In this document: one piece after another, positions 56,349 through 64,000 of the stretch
Position numbering within the stretch: position 1 is the first letter of the stretch
How the letters are laid out: each line of letters begins with the position of its first letter
Assembly (NCBI GenBank): GCA_037576195.1
Contig: CM075103.1
Location: forward strand, 15,190,001 to 15,254,000
Length of the DNA stretch: 64,000 nt
Direction of reading: 5' to 3'
From: Phytoseiulus persimilis
Taxonomy: Eukaryota > Arthropoda > Arachnida > Mesostigmata > Phytoseiidae
Notes under the pieces: generated by a model
Told to the model about the DNA's origin: nothing
Database searches by the model: none
The model's input: only the letters and a program-made list of their open reading frames with translations
Made by a program: the position numbers and the translations under genes

Positions 56349-56852
56349 CTACCATACTGGACTCTCGGTCAGCACTTCTTTTCGCCACACTTCTCTTCTG
56401 ATATTCGATCCACCTACACGAGCACATACCTGAATGAGCACACCCTCGTCGTTGGATCGTCTATAGTCTCTTTCTTTCTGGATCCACCCTCCTTCTCCCC
56501 ACCTTTCGTAGATGACCTCTTTACAATCACGAGCCATGTGGCCGAGGACCTTACATCGGTGGCAGATCCGTTCTTTGTGTTTCGAGCAACATCGGCTGAA
56601 ATGCCTCACCTCCTTGCAGAGATTAGAGGTCACCCATCTGGCCTTGCAGTACGACGCGATCTCCACGTGGCGATCGTCATCGCATCGGGTGCAGGTCCTC
56701 CTCGGTCTCACCACTTGCTCCGGCGCAACCGTCTTGGTCACGTTCACCTCGAATGCCAGCCCTCTTTCACCATCCAGATCCAACGCCCTGCACCTGGGCC
56801 TCTCGTCCTTTGGCTCTCGGCCCTCCTTGTAGAACACGACCGGTGGTCTCAT
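56349..56852 (-). CDS. Zinc-knuckle (CCHC) protein, gag-like
   Basis: The 167-residue frame has CHRCKVLGHMARDC, an exact C-x2-C-x4-H-x4-C knuckle as in retroelement gag proteins and some RNA-binding proteins. A cysteine-rich part precedes it (CTRCDDDRHVE, CCSKHKERIC). The flanks are basic and acidic by turns. No capsid-like domain or neighbouring polymerase is seen. It is most likely a retroelement relic; a host nucleic-acid-binding protein is possible. A stop lies a few codons before the first ATG. Confidence 0.55.
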   Translation of the reverse strand: MRPPVVFYKEGREPKDERPRCRALDLDGERGLAFEVNVTKTVAPEQVVRPRRTCTRCDDDRHVEIASYCKARWVTSNLCKEVRHFSRCCSKHKERICHRCKVLGHMARDCKEVIYERWGEGGWIQKERDYRRSNDEGVLIQVCARVGGSNIRREVWRKEVLTESPVW

Positions 56853-57070
56853 GGCCTCGATCGCTCCCTCGTTGTTGGTGTTCTAATGTCTGTTGTCCAC
56901 GGAGGGTTGGCAGAAAAGATCCGATTCCTGGGCGCGTTCGCTCTCGAAAAATTCAAAGAACTGAGAATGTTATGGCCAAAGCAGGATCGGGCTCGAAAAT
57001 TCCCGACAGAAAAAGCCACCCTGTAGTTAGGATATAGGGAGGATCAAGACGTGAATCACCGGTCTGAGCT

Positions 57071-57353
57071 TTTTTTTTTTTTTGTTTTCCGGCTGAACCT
57101 CTCAGCCAGCCCTCAGAAGTGTCCCGGAATCACCTTTCGGTATTGCTTCAGAAACACTCCCTATCGCCTCGCAAATCCCATTGCGGGCGGTGGGCTTGGG
57201 TCTTAAGATGGTTCAGATTCAATTCTGATATAAATTGAATCCTCTTTTTACCACTGAAGAAATTTGTTGTCCCGGCCGGGGATCGAACCCGCGATTGCTA
57301 GCTTAGCGTGGCACCCAAGGCGTTGGTTTATGCCACACGGCCAACGAGCCGAC
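57071..57353 (-). mobile_element. tRNA-derived SINE, copy 2
   Basis: Read on the minus strand it starts with the tRNA-like part (ggccgtgtggcataaaccaa and gggttcgatccccggccggg) and ends in poly-A (about 13 T on the plus strand at 57071). The flanks repeat caccggtctgagct (57057-57070 and 57354-57367). The B box is perfect, unlike copy 1. The body differs from copy 1 at scattered positions only. Confidence 0.93.
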
Positions 57354-57367
57354 CACCGGTCTGAGCT

Positions 57368-58785
57368 GTCGACGAAAAACCTCTTCAAGTCTGCTGGGCT
57401 ACCCGGCCGAAACGTCTTGCGGATCTCGACTGATGCACAATGCGAAGGGCAGCTGAGATTCGTGGGCTCACCCTGTGGTGCTTTCTCGGGGTTTGTGACC
57501 TAAGGGATGAACTCTGTCACAACCTTTTGACACGCCTGGGCTCATGAAATGAGGCTTCGTAAAACTATGTCGCAGAGATCCTCGACACCCGGGTTCCATC
57601 GGAAAGCTCAATCTTATCAACGTGATGGTTCATCGAACGATTCAAGCGGACGCCGCGCCGGTTGCTAACTAATTATCTCGCCGGGCATTCCTTACTTCAT
57701 TCCACAGAGCACGAAACAGTGAGTGATCGATTGCATCGTACCAGTGCTTACTTGAACGTGTTTGGGTCGATCGGTATGAGGGCGGGAAACTCGAGAGATG
57801 AAAGTCGAATGTAAACCGGACCAACTTTGTGGGGACCTCGTGGATGTGAGAACAATGAGTATCTGGCGCTGTCTTCAACCAGGCTTCCGGATGATGAACT
57901 TGATACCGGCGCTCAAGAGACTTGGAGTGATCCTAACGCGATTTGTACATTGCGAACGATGAACCTAACTTCTTATGCGCTCCAACGTCCACGTCCCGCA
58001 CCTCGAGCGCTCCGCAAGAATGACTAGGTCTGATACTATGGAACCGATTTTCTGGGGAGCAAAAAGTACGGCGTTGAATCCGGTTTCATAGTTTCAGACC
58101 TGGATGAAATGACGAGGGATGCTGCCTTGAATTCAGGATAATCGATCGAGAAATTCAGCCTCTCTATTCAGGATGGAGGGAACGGAGGAACAAGGCAAAC
58201 CCGTGGGAGGCTGTGATTCTTCTTATTCGCGATTCAGTTAAATGAGGGACGTGTTGAGCTACCAGTCGTGGATCGCAGTTGAGATCAACCTACTTAGCAA
58301 CCCCCAATCTGCTTCAACTACGAACCTTCGCCTCGTCGGTAATCAATTTCGATTGTAGAGCAAAACTGAGCCCCCTTGCCGTGAATGAGTCCGATGAGGA
58401 ATGTTCCGTGTACAAAATCGTTCAAATACCCATTGCGAGTGTAAACCTGAGATGTGAGGAGGAGGCACTTTTAGGATGGAAACTCGACTGCTGGGGTTCG
58501 CTGCGAGCCTGTCGCTGCCCATCATCGACAATGATAGGGGAGCTGATACTTCTGATTCTGATCTTTGTCAACACGCTACGTGGTGCAGTATACATATAAA
58601 TCATATCATGGGTGGCTCTAGGGAGCTCCAGTGAAAGTCGCTCAGAGTTCGAAGAGGAGCACCGAAGAATCATCGACAGTTTTTGAACCACCCTGGCGGC
58701 TCCTCACAGAGTCGTACCCTCCGGGAAATTGTCACAGATCCTAGAGGGTCTATGCAGATAACTTTGGGAACCGGAGCCTACACCG
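57368..58785. other. Downstream flank of the gustatory receptor gene
   Basis: Short frames only; no second receptor exon is needed because the frame ends after helix 7. I saw no clear AATAAA on the minus strand close to the stop. Confidence 0.35.
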
Positions 58786-59823
58786 TTACGTATTTTGTTT
58801 ACTTAGCGCATTCAAAGCACGCATAACTTTGTAGTCGAACTGGAGGGCTATAGCAACACATGTCAAGCCGGTAGCTAAGAATTTCATGAAGTTCTCGATG
58901 CTGTGTGTGAAGCAACCCACTTTCAAAGCATCCCAATCATCCTGAAATCGTAAAACCGCGGAGAGATCTGATCGACATGATCGGCACATCTCCGCCCTGG
59001 TGGCTTCCCTCAGCAGCAAAGAATCGGTTTCCACGCAGAGCGTATAGAGTCGTGAACATTTCCGCGCTGATGACAGCAACAGGGTGACGATGTGCAGCGA
59101 CACGGTCAGGACTTGAATCAGCTCAGATAACGGTTGGTCCTCTGAGATTGTGCGTCCAAGGAGCAAGATCACTATCAAGAAGCTCTCCAGGTAAAGCATG
59201 AGGAGGATCTGCGCCATGGTTAAGTTCACGATCCGGATCCGATCTCGGATCGCCCATTTCTTAGCCACAATATTGCCAGGGGTGGATTCGAATGTCCGCA
59301 ATGTATGCAGGACGCATGCTTGGTCGTCTGTCAAGCTGCAGGTTAAGTCCGTATAGATCAGGAAGAACGTCGTTCTCGTTAATATGAGCAGAATATTCCA
59401 GTAAACTCTCATCAAGGTGAACAAGCTCCAATGCTCCTGCGCGGTGTAAAACAGCCAAGTCAGCTCGGTGACGGCACAGAAAACCGGTAAAGCGATATCC
59501 GCCAGACGCCGCCCTCTCACACGCAATATTGGTTGGAGCGTTTCTCGCCTGAACCTCACTACGAACACCGTACAAAGCCTTGTCGCAGAGCAAAAAACAA
59601 AGTAACTCAATATGATGACGTCACAAAGGCTGCTGGGTCCCTCTTTTGCTGTCAAATTCTTGTGCAGGCCGACGGGGATGATGAACACGAATGCGATGAT
59701 TTGGAGCATCCAGAATGAAAGTACCATATGGTCAAGCCACGATTTCTTAACGGGAGAAGTTCGTACACCGAGAAAGAGGCACAGACCTCGAAAGAGCCAG
59801 TCCCATGCTGTCTGACTTTCCAT
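58786..59823 (-). CDS. Gustatory receptor-like seven-transmembrane protein
   Basis: The 345-residue protein is very hydrophobic, with likely helices at about 33-52, 65-88, 108-128, 133-158, 200-223, 236-252 and 310-329. The last helix carries TCVAIALQF (321-329), matching the TYhhhhhQF signature of arthropod gustatory receptors with Cys for Tyr. Family members are ligand-gated cation channels in sensory neurons with an inside N-terminus; the ligand is unknown. The long loop between helices 4 and 5 is typical. The single exon runs from ATG to stop without interruption, at the short end of the usual 350-450 residues. The start at 59823 gives the expected short N-terminus. Confidence 0.82.
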   Translation of the reverse strand: MESQTAWDWLFRGLCLFLGVRTSPVKKSWLDHMVLSFWMLQIIAFVFIIPVGLHKNLTAKEGPSSLCDVIILSYFVFCSATRLCTVFVVRFRRETLQPILRVRGRRLADIALPVFCAVTELTWLFYTAQEHWSLFTLMRVYWNILLILTRTTFFLIYTDLTCSLTDDQACVLHTLRTFESTPGNIVAKKWAIRDRIRIVNLTMAQILLMLYLESFLIVILLLGRTISEDQPLSELIQVLTVSLHIVTLLLSSARKCSRLYTLCVETDSLLLREATRAEMCRSCRSDLSAVLRFQDDWDALKVGCFTHSIENFMKFLATGLTCVAIALQFDYKVMRALNALSKQNT

Positions 59824-62209
59824 ACTCCTGATAAGCTCGCTCTCTTTAGGAAGGTTCCGGGAGGGTCCAGGCTCCCCAGGGCGAGTACGACTGAATATGC
59901 CTCGACTGCGACCTGCGACTCTGCCAAACGTAAATCTTCCAGGTCACGTTTCTGAGCTCTCCAACAGCTGATTGCCGCAGAGCTCTCCGTTGGAACTCAC
60001 ATTGCAGCAGGACACATGAGGACAATGGCTGTGGGAGAAGAAAGAGCTGATCAATACGCACTCTTCGCCAAGGCATCAATCGTTCGACCTGCGCGCTGCA
60101 AGAACTCCGGAGTTATGTTGAGGATTTGTGTTGCTCCTAGGCACACCGATCGTTTTTGAATAACAATGGACCTGAGTTCCTTTCACAGCAACCGTCTCCG
60201 ATGAACGGATAAATGAACGAGCCACATTGAACATGAATCGCTCTGACGATCCTGTTGGAGATAATTAGCGAAAGGAGGAGTACGAACCGGTGCCGAATAA
60301 TCCGACTCAGACCCTGTGCCGCATCCTGAAATGTTCCGCATCCTGAAAGGGGAACTCGAAGGAATTTCCAGCTACTGACGACCGTCTTTCGAGAGCTCTG
60401 CGCGCCGACCTTCCGAGAAGAACACAAGATTGGCGTATCTAGGCTCAGAAACAAGAGAAAATAAGTTTCCTACGTTTTGTTCCACCGACCTCAAATCGTT
60501 AGACCCCTACCATTGGCCGTCAGGAAAAAGCCACAGGCGAGATCCATCAGCACTACAGGTATGATTGAACTCGAGGGGGAAATGTCTTCACCTTCCTGCT
60601 TTCCAAGTATTCCGGACATGATCAGGTTCACGAATCTGGCGACCTAATCAGTGAGCGGTCAGACGCAAAGTCGCGGGAGCAAACTGACAGAATCGGGGGT
60701 ACCTACGCTCCTTTTTCGGACTCGTCGGAGTACCGTCAGTCACGCACAGGAAGCTCCGGGACTTACTGCTGCGAGTGTGAAAACGGATCAAGAGCAAGAG
60801 GATCTGCTCCCACGTCGCAGAAACCGTTTTGCCTCAGTTCCGCGAGGCACCTGAGGTCGCTACCTCGACCCGCTTCGAAGTTAACGGAGCTCCTTGAGCG
60901 TGGCGGAGGTCACTCCGAATAAGCGCGATCGCCCCGGCCTCCCTTATGGAACATCGTCTGTGTCCTGAGACACGCTGTTCGGGAATGCGACTTCACAGTT
61001 AGCTGGCCTGTCCACTGATTCTGGTTGCAGCTCACTGATCAGCCGGTCCGGGTCATACACAGTCATAATTTATTCTCATCTGTAGCGGGTCCAGGAGATG
61101 GGTGGCGAGAAATCCCGATTGCTGCTTCCGAGCATGGAGTTGGGGTTGCTCCTTTTTTTGACCGATGACTGACCCAGGTGAACTCGCCTCACGGTCGTGC
61201 TTTGCCGCGACACGACGACCATTCGCGGGTGCTTTCAGAGAGATACGAGTGTTGAAAGCTCTAGTCTCCAAGGGTACATTCCTCGCGTACTGACTGGAAC
61301 TCGCTCCGCAGGCTAGAGCGTCTCTACGGGATGAGACCGCGATGAGATTTCTGTTGCGGTGGATCTCAGGTCGGGATTCTCTTAGAAGTAGTTGAACTTT
61401 CGGTAGGTGTCCTGGTCATAGGTAGGGGTCTCTTCACTTGAAATCCTTGCAACAGAGCCTTGCCCACTGTCTGCAAGAAACGTGAAGTGTCTCGAGGAGC
61501 GCGATTTTGGCCCGTCTATGGTAGCTGCGTCTTCGATGAGATGGCTCCGGGTGTTTGATTACAGCTGGCTCTGCTCAATCATATGACAAAAACCCGTAAT
61601 TCGAAGAATCATTCATCAATTCGAGAAGTGATTATGAATCGAGGGATATGTTTATAATGCTCCAAAGGCAGCACTCTAGAAATGACAGAATCATTCCCCA
61701 CTCTCGCCGTGGAATATTTCACTAGAAATACGCAATAACGGCATACATTCCGTCAGCAGCAGAGCCGTATCCATCTCCGTTCTTGAGGAAATGCTCAGAA
61801 CCTGGATGCCTGAACTCACTCCGGAGACTGCCCCCAGCTTCTGCAAACCACTTGGTCTAGGATCAAGGAGGGGGTAAAATACTGAAGTTGGGGCGGTGTT
61901 CGCGGGCGGCGCGAATCGAGTAGAGGCAGCATTCACGAGTTTGCGATGTTGGCGGTGCGATGCAGTCGCAGAATAGGAATTGAGGGGCTCTTCCCACGAG
62001 ATGAGTACCTTCCAAAACAGTGGTACAAGCAAAGCCAGCCTACCGACAACGGCTCTTCAGAACAGGCTTACCCTTGCTCTTGAGCTCAAAATCACATGGT
62101 GTCGATGGACTCGAAGATCCACTGCTGACCTTCCCTTTCTCCTCGCTTCGACCCCCCGCCAGAGACCTTGGCTGCTCGTACCGGGGAGTAACGTACGCAT
62201 GGCCACCGT
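59824..62209. other. Intergenic stretch without a supported gene
   Basis: Upstream flank of the receptor gene. Several short frames lack motifs, including the minus frame at 60137-60454 with one hydrophobic patch. Confidence 0.35.
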
Positions 62210-62238
62210 GCCCCCCCCCCCTGGGTACGCCACTGGAC
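62210..62238 (-). repeat. hAT-like MITE end
   Basis: On the minus strand it starts ccagtggcgtacccaggggg, the same end as the element at 14734. The other end could not be placed. Confidence 0.5.
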
Positions 62239-63368
62239 GCAACTCTCCCGACGTATCCTGACTCGAGAACCTCCTTAACTAGTAGCAATAGTGGCAATGC
62301 CCTGGTCCCAGTTATGTATCGGATTTCCAGTTTTCATACGATCGGAGATTCATCGGTCGCCCTACCACATCACTACTCTCCCAAAAACGGAGTCCACAAG
62401 GGAACCCAGGATCTTGAAAGTGATCCGATCCCCTCGAGAACAACGAACAAAATCATCCTGTATTCCCAGTGTGTCTTCTCAGCGACGACACCACAAATCT
62501 GTTTCCAACCATGCTGCAAACTCTCTGATCCCAGAGACGCGACATCCACATGGTTCGCACACGACTGCACTGGACAGAGCGTTCTATCCCGGAATCACCT
62601 CAACTCCCCATCTGAGAAACCACCCGAAGAAGCCAGAGACCCATGAGTGGAAACCAGACTCATGACGCCCAGAACATGATACCTCTCAACCGATCTCCCA
62701 AAATACGCAACACGCAACTTGGCTCGCATCAATATCATCTCTATTCCAAAGAATCGACGTTCAGTGGATTTCAGGCAACGTTGGGACCTCCATACGAGAC
62801 AAGAATTCGACAGTAACAGTCACACACACCTCGGAGAGTTCACCCCCAGAGCGCGACCACTCCTCTGAACCGTTTGCTTCGCCGCTTCCGTCGGCGAATT
62901 CTCCCGGGGATCTTATCACCTCAAGAATAGCGGATGATCTACTGAAGAACGATCCACTGGATCTTTCCACGGATTCTTTCCGCTTCTTCATGTAAGTTTC
63001 AGTGAATGCTCGATACACATGCGCCACGGTGGGCCATGCGCGACTCGCAAACCCGCTAAACACTGTTCTCTCCCCGTCCTCCCCCGGGTCGGAATTGCTG
63101 AGCAATCGCTGCAAAACTGGATTTCCCACAAACTGAGGTCAACCCGCCGCCACGTGACCATGGAGAGTCGTATTGCGAGGGCATATTAGACATCGCGGTT
63201 CCCACGCGCTACTCAATACCGCGCTGCGCGGCGGGTAGCGCTAGTGTGCTATATTTTTCTACTGAACTTGAGGGAGTGAAATGATGTTCGCTCTCGCCTG
63301 GGAATTGGACGGAACTGCCTTCACTCCTTGGACCTGACAAGAGGGCGCTCTTGTCATGGTGCGCCAAG
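62239..63368. other. Intergenic stretch without a supported gene
   Basis: A minus frame at 62761-63129 (122 residues, Ser/Glu rich) begins next to possible acceptors, but it has no motif or second exon, so I do not call it. Confidence 0.3.
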
Positions 63369-64000
63369 ATGGTCAGGTTGGTCTCGGAATCACCCTTCCG
63401 GATTCGGGGAAGTGTGGTCAGATTTGCCCCGGAATCATCCCTCCAGACTTGGAAAGTAATGGTCAGATTGGTTCCAGAATCACCCCTCCAGGTTTGGAAA
63501 AGCATGGTAAGTTTGGCCCCGGAATCATCTCTCCAGGTTTGAAAAAGTATGGTAAGATTGGTCCCGGAATCACCCCTCCAGACTCGGCAGAGTAAGGTTA
63601 GATTTGTCTCGGGATCACCCCTCCAAGTATATAAGAGTATGGTCAGACTGGCCTTGGAATAACCCCTCCAGGTTCTTAAAGTTATGGTCCTACCAGAGTT
63701 GGAAAGTAATGCTCAGATTGGTTCCGAAATCACCCCTCCAGCTTTTGAAAAGCATAGTCAGACTCGTACCGGAATCACCTCTCCAGACTCGGGAGAGTAT
63801 GTTCAGATTGGTCCCGGAATCACCTTTATGTCTTCCAGAAAAAGTGCGGACAAACTGACTGACAAACGGACAGACTAAGCCGATTATATATATTATGGTC
63901 CTCTTGGTTCACGAATCACCCCTCCAGATTCGAAGAAGTGTGGTCAGATTGGTCCCGGGATAACCCCTCCAAGTATGGAAGAGTATGGTCAGATTGGTCC
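63369..64000 (+). repeat. 45-bp minisatellite, longest array, continuing past the window
   Basis: About 13 units with the theme atggtcagattggtcccgga followed by atcacccctccagactcgg, at 45-bp steps. A break at about 63835-63895 (gacaaactgactgacaaacg) interrupts it. The array is open at the right edge. All open frames here repeat every 15 residues and are not genes. Confidence 0.95.

Noticed and set aside
56031-57026. 331-codon plus-strand frame as a real gene
   Set aside because: The opposite strand has a true CCHC zinc knuckle; the plus product has none and is listed only as a curiosity.
62761-63129. 122-residue minus-strand frame
   Set aside because: Ser/Glu rich, no domain and no joined exon; cannot be told from chance.

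Overview
The window looks like arthropod nuclear DNA, most likely from a mite or tick. GC is near 50 percent, CpG is not depleted, splice sites are GT-AG with some introns near 80 bp, and there is a chemosensory receptor with the gustatory-receptor signature. A phytoseiid mite such as Metaseiulus (Galendromus) is my best guess, but no sequence here proves it. Prokaryotic features (operons, Shine-Dalgarno sites, CRISPR arrays) are absent.

Host genes are few. A split monocarboxylate-transporter (SLC16/MCT, major facilitator) gene fills about 1.0-10.4 kb on the plus strand. I could join ten exons in phase, with one unresolved junction at the N-terminus. Two related intronless C2H2 zinc-finger genes lie on the minus strand at 24.6-25.2 kb and 49.9-50.3 kb. 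A seven-transmembrane gustatory receptor lies on the minus strand at 58.8-59.8 kb.

The rest is a nested field of mobile elements. The most striking is a 4985-bp pogo/Tigger-type transposon (40115-45099). It has TA target-site duplications, matching ends, an intact DDD transposase, and two kinds of minisatellite (16-bp and 45-bp units) placed as mirror images inside its ends. The same 45-bp repeat forms arrays at six or more other places. Next to it, a hAT element (45653-48051) carries another hAT element (45991-47583) inside its own 45-bp array. The outer element's insertion site can be compared with an unfilled paralogous site near 35.85 kb.

Other mobile DNA includes two short hAT MITEs with perfect 8-bp duplications (13140-13336, 36837-37112), two tRNA-derived SINEs with 14-17-bp duplications (16694-16964, 57071-57353), and four long inverted-repeat (foldback) elements (27.8-28.9, 30.1-30.8, 31.3-32.1, 54.9-55.9 kb). 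There are decayed Tc1-like, hAT, Tigger, LTR-retrotransposon integrase and endonuclease-domain fragments, and a zinc-knuckle ORF of gag type.

Long stretches at 10.4-13.1, 17-18.8, 20.1-24.0, 25.3-27.8 and 59.8-63.3 kb show no gene I can support; most open frames there look like chance.
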